A stretch of 64,000 nt of DNA from CAYMEV01 sp964389675 [NCBI: uncultured Candidatus Sumerlaeota bacterium] (GTDB taxonomy: Bacteria > CAYMEV01), in contig CAYMEV010000005.1 in NCBI GenBank assembly GCA_964389675.1, forward strand, positions 105,086-169,085. The letters run 5' to 3'. Below are positions 9,017 to 17,362 of this stretch, piece after piece. The notes under the pieces are model-generated. The model was not told the origin of the DNA. It did no database searches and was given only the letters and a program-made list of their open reading frames with translations. Position 1 is the first letter of the stretch. Every line of letters starts with the position of its first letter. Made by a program: the position numbers and the translations under genes.

Positions 9017-9911
9017 TATAGAATCGCATATTAACAGATCCTATGAAAATATAATGTCCTTGCTGAACAGAAATGATATCAGCTCAAGCGAAATAGAAGA
9101 AATAGTAAAAAGCAGGTATATATCTCAGTACAAAGTGCAGAAAGCAATTATGTTCAATCCTGCAACACCTTTGACAATCAGCATGAGGTATATTAATTAC
9201 CTGCGATACAAGGATCTTGAGGGCCTTATCATCTCTCCATATATATCCCATATCCTGAAAAAAAAGGCTGAAAGCCTTCTTGTAACCCGTTATGATTCAT
9301 TAACTCTTGGAGAAAAGGTTGAGCTGTCAAAGCGGACCAGGAACAGGGCTTTATTCAGCCTGCTGCTAAATGAGGATAATGATCGTATATGGAATAATAC
9401 CCTGCGGAATCCTAATCTCTTTGAGAAAGAACTTGTTATCTATACCAGGACAAAGCTAAAAGACCCTCTTCTTGCTGAATTTATTATGGAAACGGCCAGG
9501 TGGGGATCAAATTATTCAATAAAAAGGTCGCTGGCTTATAATCGTAACACCCCCCTGCACCTTATTTATGAGATTGGATATGATCTTTTGATCAGCGATA
9601 TTTCATCTATACTGGAGGAAGATACTGTAAAAAATGAAGTAAAGGCTATTTTGTGGAATATATTCAAGCAGAAGATTGGAAACCTGGATGAAGAAAAACA
9701 GCTGCTTCTCTGTGATTCCAGCAATAAATGGATTATCAATGCACTCATTGATCATAATAAGATAGAATTAAACAAGAAGCTCCTTAATAACAGCAATCTT
9801 TCAACAAATCATTTAATGGTAATGAAGAACAATCTTGGCAAGCTAAAAGATGACATAGAGGGGAAGGAGGAGATCCTGGATTGTATAGAAAAAAAGCTGA
9901 CAAAGAAATAA
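9009..9911 (+). CDS. Helical-repeat protein, paralogue of 10654-11877
   Basis: A 300-residue all-helical protein with no signal or membrane segment and no recognised family. Repeat units carry an N-P-x-T-P turn followed by a long amphipathic helix: MFNPATPLTISMRYINYL near 48-65 and YNRNTPLHLIYEIG near 177-190, resembling leucine-rich-variant or HEAT-like superhelices. Residues 133-198 align by eye with about 302-372 of the protein at 10654, with the same L-x-NP, Y, YN-x-x-TP and DI anchor positions. It overlaps pyrG by 8 bases and the rodZ-like gene by 31, so it is translated in the same operon. A scaffolding role beside RodZ is inference. Confidence 0.6.
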   Translation: MADIESHINRSYENIMSLLNRNDISSSEIEEIVKSRYISQYKVQKAIMFNPATPLTISMRYINYLRYKDLEGLIISPYISHILKKKAESLLVTRYDSLTLGEKVELSKRTRNRALFSLLLNEDNDRIWNNTLRNPNLFEKELVIYTRTKLKDPLLAEFIMETARWGSNYSIKRSLAYNRNTPLHLIYEIGYDLLISDISSILEEDTVKNEVKAILWNIFKQKIGNLDEEKQLLLCDSSNKWIINALIDHNKIELNKKLLNNSNLSTNHLMVMKNNLGKLKDDIEGKEEILDCIEKKLTKK

Positions 9912-10639
9912 AGCCTGATCCAATCAGGGAATTTGCCATTTACCTAAAAAATTCGAGGGTACTGATGAATATATCATTTGAAGAACTTGCAAGGTATTCA
10001 AGAATCAATAAAAGCCACCTTAGAGGCATTGAGGAAGGAAACCATGACGAATATATGAATAAAACCTATGCAAGAGGATTCATTAAAGCGTATGCAGACT
10101 GCATAGGGCTTGATGTGGATGATACTATCTCGCGCTATAATAACGCTTTGCAGAAATATATGCAGATGAATAAGATGAATATCCTTAAAAGGTATAAAAA
10201 ACTGCTGCCATTATTCCTGGTATCTCTTATTATTCTCTCTGCAATACTGCTGACTGTAAAAACAGGTTTTTTCAAACAAGGTATAACTGATCCAGGCAAA
10301 TCCTCCAGTATAAAAAACACAAATAAAGAGGCTGTTACCGAAGCGGAAAAGGGTAAAGGGCCCGAGGAAGGCGAACCTTTGCAGGAGCAAAATACCTTAA
10401 AAATCTGCAGTGAGGATAACATAGTCGTTTCACTGATGACCGAAGAAGGTATAATATCGGAAGAAATCCTTATGCCTGATGACTGCAGGACATACAGATT
10501 TGAATCATATATAATTATCTCTGTTTCTGACCTGTCTAAGGCTCATATCAGTCACAATAACGAAGATATTATTGATAAATTACGCAATTCATCAAAAAAT
10601 AATATACTTATAAATTATAAGCTGGAAGCGCTAAAATAG
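9881..10639 (+). CDS. rodZ: RodZ-like membrane protein with N-terminal HTH
   Basis: A 252-residue bitopic inner-membrane protein. Residues 10-85 are a Cro/C1-type helix-turn-helix of the HTH_25 kind used by RodZ to bind MreB (SFEELARYSRINKSHLRGIEEG, then YARGFIKAYA). A membrane helix follows at about 108-130, then a charged linker and a C-terminal DUF4115-like beta domain (170-252). RodZ links MreB filaments to the wall-elongation machinery. The start is TTG at 9881, ten bases after a strong GGAAGGAGG, inside the 3' end of the preceding gene. It lies between two paralogous helical-repeat genes, which suggests a common complex. No mreB is in the window. Confidence 0.75.
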   Translation: MYRKKADKEIKPDPIREFAIYLKNSRVLMNISFEELARYSRINKSHLRGIEEGNHDEYMNKTYARGFIKAYADCIGLDVDDTISRYNNALQKYMQMNKMNILKRYKKLLPLFLVSLIILSAILLTVKTGFFKQGITDPGKSSSIKNTNKEAVTEAEKGKGPEEGEPLQEQNTLKICSEDNIVVSLMTEEGIISEEILMPDDCRTYRFESYIIISVSDLSKAHISHNNEDIIDKLRNSSKNNILINYKLEALK

Positions 10640-10653
10640 AAAGGAGCTGAAAA

Positions 10654-11877
10654 ATGGACTTATCAGAAAGAATTATAAATGACCTTAAAAATAATAATCT
10701 CCCTGAACATATTAAAAATATGATAATCGATGCTTCCATGCCTTTAGGGCAGGATGAGAGAATAAAATGCCTGCTGTACATTTCACTTGATGATAAGAAG
10801 GAAATCTCAGAAAGAGCGGCAGAAACATTGAATATCCTGGATCAGGGATCTCTGATCGATTTTGTAAGAACACAAAAAATGGATGATCTGCTCTTCAAAG
10901 CTATTGTAAAATCCATGGGAAAACATGATAAAATAGTGACCACTGCAATAACACACAAGGATTTTAATGAAGCTGTAGCAAGAGAAATACTGCGGGATGA
11001 AACAACTCCATTAAGTACTCTTGAGCTGTTTTCCATAAACCAGGCAATGTTTTATAAATTCCCTCAATTAATTGATATACTTTTTGAAAATAACAGGATT
11101 ACAAAGGAAATTTCAGACAGGCTCACCAGGTACCGCGAGGGTATTATTGCTGAAGAAAGAATGAGAGAGGGCATTAAGAAGGGTTCACATTTCAGCATCT
11201 CAGAAGAATATGAACTTGTCAGCGATACCAAAGCAGCAGAGCAGGCAAAGGAGGCTGTAACCCTGGAACAGCAGAAAAAACCTGATGCAATCGCCCTTGA
11301 AGAAGGGGAGACTCTGGTTACGGACCTTGCTATAATAGAGGAGATATATGAAGATGATCAGATATTCAATATTGCATCATCAAAAAGGGACAAAGCCTCA
11401 GAGAAGTATGAGAAAGAATCCTCCCCCAAAAAGCGGATAAGTGTCCAGAACCTGATAAACACACTATCGGTATCAGGGCAGATAAAGCTGGCTTTCAAGG
11501 GAAATAAGGAAGCTCGCTCAATATTGATCAGAAGCCCCAAGAAAATTATAGCCCAGGCAGTTCTTCAAAATCCGAAAATAAATGAAAATGAGATCGAATT
11601 CTATGCAAAACTCAGAAATATATCTGAAGATATCCTAAGAAGTATAGCAAGAAACCCTGAATGGGTCAAGAAGCCTTCAATAATGCGGGGGCTGCTGTAT
11701 AATCCCAAAACACCAGCTTCTATTGCAATGTCTTTCCTAAGCAGAATTACAAAAAAGGAGATCAAGGATATCTCAAAGTCCAAGAGCCTGCCTCAGGCAA
11801 TAAGGATAGCCGCGAAAAGGCTTGTTATGCAGGATCAGGCAAGAGAAGATAAACTGAGAAGGGCGGGGAAAAAGTAG
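10654..11877 (+). CDS. Helical-repeat protein, paralogue of 9009-9911
   Basis: A 407-residue soluble helical protein of unknown family. The N-terminal 180 residues are HEAT-like helices (DDKKEISERAAETLNIL). A charged, low-complexity linker spans about 185-270. The C-terminal 130 residues carry the repeat shared with the gene at 9009: VLQNPKINENEIEFYAKL near 300-318 and YNPKTPASIAMSFL near 348-362. A good AAAGGAG precedes the ATG by eight bases. It is the last gene of the run and ends four bases from the convergent ntrY gene, with no terminator hairpin between them. Its function is unknown; location suggests it works with RodZ or with the paralogue. Confidence 0.6.
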   Translation: MDLSERIINDLKNNNLPEHIKNMIIDASMPLGQDERIKCLLYISLDDKKEISERAAETLNILDQGSLIDFVRTQKMDDLLFKAIVKSMGKHDKIVTTAITHKDFNEAVAREILRDETTPLSTLELFSINQAMFYKFPQLIDILFENNRITKEISDRLTRYREGIIAEERMREGIKKGSHFSISEEYELVSDTKAAEQAKEAVTLEQQKKPDAIALEEGETLVTDLAIIEEIYEDDQIFNIASSKRDKASEKYEKESSPKKRISVQNLINTLSVSGQIKLAFKGNKEARSILIRSPKKIIAQAVLQNPKINENEIEFYAKLRNISEDILRSIARNPEWVKKPSIMRGLLYNPKTPASIAMSFLSRITKKEIKDISKSKSLPQAIRIAAKRLVMQDQAREDKLRRAGKK

Positions 11878-11881
11878 CGTT

Positions 11882-14119
11882 TTATTCTTTCACGCAGGGA
11901 AACTCAATGCGGAAGATGCATCCTCCCGGCTTATTGTCCAGAACCCTTATATAAGCCATATGTTCCGCTACTATCGATAGGACTATTGATAATCCAAGGC
12001 CTGTACCGCTTTTTTCCTTTTTAGTCGAAAAATATGGCATGAAAAGGTTTTCTTTCTGCTTTTTAGATAAACCATGCCCATTATCCCTTATCTCTACTGC
12101 TACTATATCCTGTCTTTTATCATATAATGAAGCTATGGTAACGGTGCCTTCTTCGGATACAGCCTCAATCGCATTGTTTATAAGATTGTTGATGGCCCTT
12201 TTCATTGTTTCTCTGTCCAGCATTATATTTGGCAATCCCTCTTCTAATTCCAGATTAAGATCTATTTTAAGTTTCTGACTGTGATAATATGTATAAATAT
12301 CAGACAGGAGCGCATTTATATCGTCTTTTCGAGTGACTATTGACGGTAATTTGGCAAACCTGTGAAATTCGTTTACCAGCACCTTGATCGTATTGATCGA
12401 TTCTTCAAGTATAAATCTGTTCTCATCAAAGAAGCTTTTATACTGTGACAGGTCCTTGTTTTTATCAATTGCACGGCATATCCTTTGAACAGAAAGCTGG
12501 AGAGGTGTAAGAGGATTCTTGATCTCATGGGCGATTCTTTTTGCCACCTCCTTCCAGGCGGTTAATTTCTCCGCCCTGATAATATCGCTGATATCCTCAA
12601 TCACCATGAATATATGCCTGTCTTTCTCAAGCCCGGCTGAAATTACCTGAGATGTTGCTATTATAGTCCTGGATACATTATTAATATCAAGGGAGAGTGT
12701 CTTTGATATTTCTTTCTTTTCAACCATTTTCGTCCTGTTTATAATGGACAGCAGCGGAAGGTAATTCTCCTTAAAAATATCATTAATATTCCCGCCAATC
12801 AGCTCATTCTCCTTATATCCAAAGTATTCAAGAAAAGACCTGTTTGCTGTTATTACCTTATCATCCATCGATATGACCAGGATACCTGATGATATATTCT
12901 GAATCAAAAGCTCAATAAACCTGGATTTCGCCTCCAATTCAACTGTTTTATGTTCAAGTGACTCATTGACTTTCTGAAGGCTGTCCCGGCTTTGCTTAAT
13001 ATCCCTTATCATAAGGTTGAAGGAATCGATAAGAGTACCTATTTCCTGCCCGGAGTGCTTTTCGAGCATAAAATTAAAATCACCCTTAGCGATTTTTTGA
13101 GTACCCCTGATCAGGCTTACTATTGGAACAGTTATCTCTTTGGAAAAATGAAGGCCAAACCATACAGCCATAAAAATAATCAGTGTGGATATTAGCATAA
13201 GGCTGTAATAATAATAATTCTTCATGGAAGCCTGAAGCACACTCTGCTGTTCGAATTTGGAGCTGAATCTATAAATCTCATCAAGAAAACCTGATATCTC
13301 TGAAGGGATTATATTATATGACATAATAAGCATATCAGGGACATCTGAAATAATATGCTTTAATATCAGATATGTATCCTTATCAGAAAGGATCTTTCCT
13401 TCCAGGAGGGCATCCCCGATATCGGCCTGGTTAATAACCTCTCTGCTGATATAGCCTTCTATATAAGAATCTTTAATATTGCTGAATATTGCTTTTTTAT
13501 TAAGAATAACCATAATACCTTTTATAAAGCTTTTTTTATTTTCAAAAACAGGGCTTTCAGACAATATCTTCTGAATTGATTCTGTATCTCCGCCTGCTGA
13601 TTTTATGCTTTCTGAAATATCCTCAGTAATGGAGGAAAGGTACTCCCTCTGAAGCTGGAGGTAGTTATCAGCAATTGACTGACTATATTGAATATTCTTG
13701 GAAAAATCTATATCGAACCACTGATCAATGCTGAATTTAAGAAGCCTTGATGAAATATATATGGTGAAAGCAGTAGGTACGATAGCGAGTATAAGGAATA
13801 TCAAAACCACTTTAGCCTTAAAATGTGTTCCGGTTTTTTTCTGGTACCATTCCAGGACGAGCATGATAATCTCTCTCGAGATCAGCATAAATAGAAGGAG
13901 GATTAGAATAAAATTGATCCTCTCAATAATAAAAAGGATCCAGTAATAACCCTCAGATGCCTCTTTAGGGATATAATCCTGTTTCAGGATATTGCTTCGA
14001 AACCACAGGGATAAAACCAGAATTATCATGATTGCAAGAGAGAAAATTCTGTTTTTAAGCCTTCTTTTCTTTCTCAGCTTCTGGTAATATTCATTGTTTT
14101 TTTCAATGTAATCATACAT
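11882..14119 (-). CDS. ntrY: NtrY-like membrane sensor histidine kinase
   Basis: A 745-residue kinase of the NtrY type. Three predicted membrane helices lie in the first 130 residues (about 26-46, 60-82 and 103-127), then an extracytoplasmic sensor of about 170 residues, another membrane helix near 310-330, HAMP (330-385), PAS (about 410-510), HisKA with H531 in AHEIKNPLTPLQLS, and a HATPase ending near 745 with DNGHGLS and GTGLGLSI. All catalytic boxes are intact. The partner should be the NtrX-type regulator at 19548, which unusually is not adjacent. It lies 15 bases downstream of a DUF4390 gene and may be driven by the sigma54-like promoter at 14808. Confidence 0.9.
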   Translation of the reverse strand: MYDYIEKNNEYYQKLRKKRRLKNRIFSLAIMIILVLSLWFRSNILKQDYIPKEASEGYYWILFIIERINFILILLLFMLISREIIMLVLEWYQKKTGTHFKAKVVLIFLILAIVPTAFTIYISSRLLKFSIDQWFDIDFSKNIQYSQSIADNYLQLQREYLSSITEDISESIKSAGGDTESIQKILSESPVFENKKSFIKGIMVILNKKAIFSNIKDSYIEGYISREVINQADIGDALLEGKILSDKDTYLILKHIISDVPDMLIMSYNIIPSEISGFLDEIYRFSSKFEQQSVLQASMKNYYYYSLMLISTLIIFMAVWFGLHFSKEITVPIVSLIRGTQKIAKGDFNFMLEKHSGQEIGTLIDSFNLMIRDIKQSRDSLQKVNESLEHKTVELEAKSRFIELLIQNISSGILVISMDDKVITANRSFLEYFGYKENELIGGNINDIFKENYLPLLSIINRTKMVEKKEISKTLSLDINNVSRTIIATSQVISAGLEKDRHIFMVIEDISDIIRAEKLTAWKEVAKRIAHEIKNPLTPLQLSVQRICRAIDKNKDLSQYKSFFDENRFILEESINTIKVLVNEFHRFAKLPSIVTRKDDINALLSDIYTYYHSQKLKIDLNLELEEGLPNIMLDRETMKRAINNLINNAIEAVSEEGTVTIASLYDKRQDIVAVEIRDNGHGLSKKQKENLFMPYFSTKKEKSGTGLGLSIVLSIVAEHMAYIRVLDNKPGGCIFRIEFPCVKE

Positions 14120-14134
14120 TTCATAACTCGAATA

Positions 14135-14701
14135 TCATTCTATCCTGTTAAGCAGTTCTTCAATAGTGAAATAGCCACCTTTAACCCATTCTGTAGTAAA
14201 GCTTCCGGGAATCTTAAATAACTCAAAGTGGTCGTTCATCTTTACCCTGATCCTGATATAGCATCTTCTTTTTGAATATATATGAATATCCTTAAGGCTT
14301 ATAAAAACTGCAAAATAGCTGACATGGCTTATAAGTTCATCAATGCTTTCAAAATACTGTTCCTTCGGGGCTGCAGGAAGGCCATCCTGATGCTTCAGCA
14401 CAAATTGCTTTGTTTTTTTATCATATTGGATGCTTTTAGTAAAGGATTCAGATACAGCTTTATCATCAAACCAGAAGGATTTATGCCTGAATATCTGCAC
14501 CCTTAAAGCAATCTTAACGGGTATTGTGCTGTAGAGAGTTTCCTTTAATTCAGGAGTGACCCAATCCCTGAGCAATGTGCTAATTATCAGGTGATTATCA
14601 TAAATCCGGACTTTGGGAGGTGATAAATTGGCTGCTTTTGCCTGGATAGAAACGGAGACAGCAAATATCAGAATTAAAACTGCATAATAGTTTTTATTCA
14701 T
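14135..14701 (-). CDS. Exported DUF4390 protein
   Basis: A 188-residue protein with an N-terminal signal peptide (about 1-23, cut near AKAANL), so it is periplasmic or outer-membrane associated. The body is beta-rich and matches the DUF4390 pattern (YDNHLIISTLLRDWVTPEL near the start; IRIRVKMNDHFELFKIPG near the end). DUF4390 genes are commonly found immediately before ntrY; that arrangement holds here with a 15-base gap. A role as a periplasmic input or accessory of NtrY is inferred from context only. Expression probably starts in the shared gap with lpxC. Confidence 0.7.
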   Translation of the reverse strand: MNKNYYAVLILIFAVSVSIQAKAANLSPPKVRIYDNHLIISTLLRDWVTPELKETLYSTIPVKIALRVQIFRHKSFWFDDKAVSESFTKSIQYDKKTKQFVLKHQDGLPAAPKEQYFESIDELISHVSYFAVFISLKDIHIYSKRRCYIRIRVKMNDHFELFKIPGSFTTEWVKGGYFTIEELLNRIE

Positions 14702-14764
14702 ATAAAGATTATACAGATGCTTTAAAATATGTAAAGCAATTTAGATATCTTAAAGACAGAAAGA

Positions 14765-14782
14765 TGTAGCAATTTTGCAACA
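14765..14782. promoter_or_regulatory. Candidate upstream activator site 1
   Basis: TGTAGCAATTTTGCAACA is an 18-base near-perfect dyad (TGT-x-GCAA / TTGC-x-ACA, one mismatch per arm). Its core CAA-N2-TTG agrees with the CAA-N(2-5)-TTG pattern I recall being reported for NtrX; that recollection is unverified. It is about 140 bases upstream of the predicted lpxC start site, a normal distance for an enhancer of a sigma54 promoter. Confidence 0.4.
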
Positions 14783-14796
14783 CTGTACATCATAAA

Positions 14797-14814
14797 TGTA
14801 TCAAAAATGCAACA
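14797..14814. promoter_or_regulatory. Candidate upstream activator site 2
   Basis: TGTATCAAAAATGCAACA matches site 1 at 14 of 18 positions in the same orientation. The two centres are 32 bases apart, three helical turns, so a protein could bind both on one DNA face. It overlaps the -12 part of the predicted leftward sigma54 promoter, which makes negative autoregulation of ntrY possible. Confidence 0.35.
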
Positions 14815-14823
14815 GCCCTCCCA
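14808..14823 (-). promoter_or_regulatory. Candidate sigma54 promoter facing DUF4390-ntrY
   Basis: Read leftward the sequence is TGGGAGGGCTGTTGCA. It keeps GG-N10-GC spacing and matches 10 of 12 fixed positions of TGGCACG-N4-TTGCA. The predicted start site is about 95 bases before the DUF4390 start codon. It is weaker than the lpxC promoter in the same gap. Confidence 0.4.
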
Positions 14824-14887
14824 AGCCATTACTTTCTAATATTATGCAAGTCACATTTAAAAAAGAGTTTAAATAAAATCTTATAAA

Positions 14888-14903
14888 TGGCATGATTTTT
14901 GCA
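14888..14903 (+). promoter_or_regulatory. Sigma54 promoter of lpxC
   Basis: TGGCATGATTTTTGCA matches TGGCACG-N4-TTGCA at 11 of 12 fixed positions, with exact GG-N10-GC spacing. The predicted start is near 14914, about 28 bases before the lpxC ATG, with GGAG between. A TATAAT (14904-14909) just downstream could also serve a sigma70 promoter, but no good -35 accompanies it (TTATAA at 14881-14886). Confidence 0.65.
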
Positions 14904-14941
14904 TATAATAAGGGTGAATTGTTATACATGGAGAGAATTAT

Positions 14942-15850
14942 ATGATTAGAGTCCTCAGAGAAAAGCTTAAATTTCAGCACACCATCAAGGGAGATATAAT
15001 GGTCTCGGGGACAGGGCTTCATACCGGCAAGGATGTTTCCATGATCATCAGGCCGGCTCCTGCCAATACAGGCATAGCTTTCCGAAGGACTGACATTGAT
15101 GTAACTATTCCTGCCTCTCCTTCCTATATATCAAAGCTGAATTTCAGCACAAATCTTCAGCGCGGGAATGCATTTGTAAAGACGGTAGAACATCTGATGG
15201 CAGCTTTCTTTATTCTGAACATAGATAATGCTGTTATTGAGATTAACAATGAAGAAGTGCCGATTCTTGATGGAAGTTCAAGGGAATATATAAGAAAGAT
15301 CCTGACACTTGGAATCAGAAGGCAGAATGCATTAAGAGAATATATTATTATTAATGACCCATTCACAATTGAAGACGGCGAAAAATATATTGCATACACC
15401 CCTGGAAATTCTCTTGAGATAGACTACACTATAGATTTTAATAACAGGCTTCTTAAGAATAAAAGTATGAAAATTGCATTCTCAACATTTGATTTCATAA
15501 ACAATATAGCGCCTGCCAGAACATTCTGCTTTCTGAATGATATTAAGCAGCTCAAAAATAATGGATATATAAAGGGCGGAAATCTGTCAAATGCATTGGT
15601 CTTTGGCTCAAAAATCATTCTTAATGAACCAAGGCTTCCGGATGAACCTCTGAAGCACAAGATACTTGATTTTATAGGGGACCTGTATCTACTGACAAAG
15701 CCAATACTGGGCAAATTCACAATATATAAGGGTGGACACAGGCTTCATTCCCTGATGACAAAAAAGATATATCATGATTATATATGCCATAGCAATCTTC
15801 ATTCCATTGAAATCGAAAATATGCTCCAGAAAGAGTACAGTTTCATATAA
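14942..15850 (+). CDS. lpxC: UDP-3-O-acyl-N-acetylglucosamine deacetylase
   Basis: Zinc amidase for the first committed step of lipid A synthesis, acting in the cytoplasm. At 302 residues it is normal length. Zinc ligands are H84 (TVEHLMAA), H239 and D243 (KHKILDFIGD); the catalytic His is H266 (GGHRLHS). The ILDGSS and ARTFCF segments are also conserved. Its presence argues for a diderm with LPS. GGAG is eight bases before the ATG. It is a single-gene unit here, without other lpx or fab genes, placed back to back with DUF4390-ntrY and preceded by a sigma54-type promoter, which would be an unusual form of control for lpxC. Confidence 0.95.
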   Translation: MIRVLREKLKFQHTIKGDIMVSGTGLHTGKDVSMIIRPAPANTGIAFRRTDIDVTIPASPSYISKLNFSTNLQRGNAFVKTVEHLMAAFFILNIDNAVIEINNEEVPILDGSSREYIRKILTLGIRRQNALREYIIINDPFTIEDGEKYIAYTPGNSLEIDYTIDFNNRLLKNKSMKIAFSTFDFINNIAPARTFCFLNDIKQLKNNGYIKGGNLSNALVFGSKIILNEPRLPDEPLKHKILDFIGDLYLLTKPILGKFTIYKGGHRLHSLMTKKIYHDYICHSNLHSIEIENMLQKEYSFI

Positions 15851-16024
15851 GCCTTCCCTTTAATACTCCGGATCCACCCTTCTATCACATGAAATGATTT
15901 GCTGAGCCAGAGGTGCTCAAAAGCAAAGCAGATTTTGTGCATTGCATGCCGTAGCCTGAAGGAAATTTTTATAACAGGAAGATATTTCAGTATTCTTATG
16001 CTGAATGCCTTTCTGTTTGTCAGG

Positions 16025-17245
16025 CTATTTTTCTATATCATCAGGCTTCTTCATGATTGCACCTGATAAGACTCTGTTTCCGCTGTCTGTTATGGCAATA
16101 TCATCTTCAACCCTTATGCCAAAGCCCTTTTCCCTTAAATATATGCCAGGCTCTATAGTAATAACCATACCGGGCTTCAGGGGAAGGTTAAAATCCCCGG
16201 GATCGTGAGGGTCCAGGCCCAGGTAATGGCTTATATTGTGGATTATTATCTCATCAGCTCCCTTCTCTGAACTGGCAAAACCAAGCTTGGCGTAAAGCAG
16301 TTTCTGAAATTCCCTGACCTCCTTATTCAGGTCAGTCAGGCTTATTCCTTTCCTGGCTATGCTTAATGCATACTCCTGAGCTTCAATTACTGCAAGGTAA
16401 GCTTCCCTCTGATAACTGGTAAATTTTCCACAGGATGGAAATGTTCTTGTAATATCACTGGAATAAAACTCGTATTCTGTCCCGATATCTATCAGTATTA
16501 CATCATCTTTCGCGCTCTTCCTGTTGTTTTTGTCGTAGTGCAGTATTGTGCTTTCAGGACCGGACCCGACTATTGGGCTGAATGATGCATATGTATTATT
16601 TTTAAGGAAAACTTCCATTATCTGACCCAGTATTTCATTTTCTGAAATACCTTCATGCATATTATTATGCACTTTATCCAAAGCCTGCTTTGTGATATCT
16701 ATTGCAGTCTGAATACAGTTTATTTCATATTCATCCTTGACCAGTCTGAGCGGGTTTATATGCCTGCCTATATCCAGAAAATTTTTCGATGGGTACAGCC
16801 TCATCAGATAAAATACAATATCTTTTTGTGTATCCTTATTATAGATGAACTGGCTGTAATTTTCATCAATGTAGATATTATCAAATGCCGGGACAATCCT
16901 ATCCGAAATCTTAAAAACTTCATCCAGGTAAAAGGTTTTTTCAATACCTGATTTTTCAGATGCCATCTGGTTGTCCAGCATCTTCCTTTCCCACTGTTCA
17001 ATATGTTTATCGGCTCTTTCAATAAACAGGTACTCCGATGTATCGGCTTTAGTCTTTATCAGAAAAAGTATAAGATTTGGCTCGTTTAATCCTGTTAAAT
17101 AGTAAAAATTGCTGTTCTGCCTGAATGGCCTGTAATTTCCGCTGTATATATGAATTCCTGTAGAACCCCTCAGAATAACGATACTGCCCGGTTCTACTGA
17201 TTCTAATAATCGTTTTCTTCTGCCTGAATAAACTGATTTTTCCAT
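16025..17245 (-). CDS. pepP: Xaa-Pro aminopeptidase (M24 family)
   Basis: Removes N-terminal residues that precede proline; a cytoplasmic metalloenzyme (two Mn). At 406 residues it has the creatinase-like N domain (1-165) and the pita-bread catalytic domain. Metal ligands are visible: D253 and D264 (DIGTEYEFYSSDITRTF), H340 (ISHYLGLDPHD), E365 (ITIEPGIYL) and E380 (IRVEDDIAI). It converges with lpxC across a 174-base spacer that has only weak dyads and no convincing terminator, and diverges from the dehydrogenase gene at 17363. Confidence 0.93.
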   Translation of the reverse strand: MEKSVYSGRRKRLLESVEPGSIVILRGSTGIHIYSGNYRPFRQNSNFYYLTGLNEPNLILFLIKTKADTSEYLFIERADKHIEQWERKMLDNQMASEKSGIEKTFYLDEVFKISDRIVPAFDNIYIDENYSQFIYNKDTQKDIVFYLMRLYPSKNFLDIGRHINPLRLVKDEYEINCIQTAIDITKQALDKVHNNMHEGISENEILGQIMEVFLKNNTYASFSPIVGSGPESTILHYDKNNRKSAKDDVILIDIGTEYEFYSSDITRTFPSCGKFTSYQREAYLAVIEAQEYALSIARKGISLTDLNKEVREFQKLLYAKLGFASSEKGADEIIIHNISHYLGLDPHDPGDFNLPLKPGMVITIEPGIYLREKGFGIRVEDDIAITDSGNRVLSGAIMKKPDDIEK

Positions 17246-17299
17246 GATTTTATGACTCCTTAGAATTAATTAGGTAAATCTTATTTAAGCAAAAGCCTG

Positions 17300-17328
17300 T
17301 TGTCAATAAAGTAATGATATGCTATCAT
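17300..17328 (+). promoter_or_regulatory. Sigma70 promoter of the dehydrogenase-glycerate kinase-ntrX run
   Basis: TTGTCA (17300-17305), a 17-base spacer and TATCAT (17323-17328) each match consensus at 5 of 6. A TG one base before the -10 makes it an extended -10. It precedes the first gene of the long run by 34 bases. Confidence 0.65.
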
Positions 17329-17329
17329 T
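17313..17329. promoter_or_regulatory. Inverted repeat over the -10 element, possible operator
   Basis: AATGATA-TGC-TATCATT is a perfect 7-base inverted repeat with a 3-base centre that covers the extended -10 of the promoter at 17300. A repressor bound here would block it. Part of the symmetry is imposed by the -10 itself, so chance is possible. Confidence 0.35.
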
Positions 17330-17362
17330 CAGGATAATAAATAAAACAGGAGCCTTTTGCAG

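Noticed and set aside
15851-16024. Possible bidirectional terminator between lpxC and pepP
   Set aside because: Only 5-base dyads (TGAGC/GCTCA and TTCAG/CTGAA) without T-runs at the right place were found.
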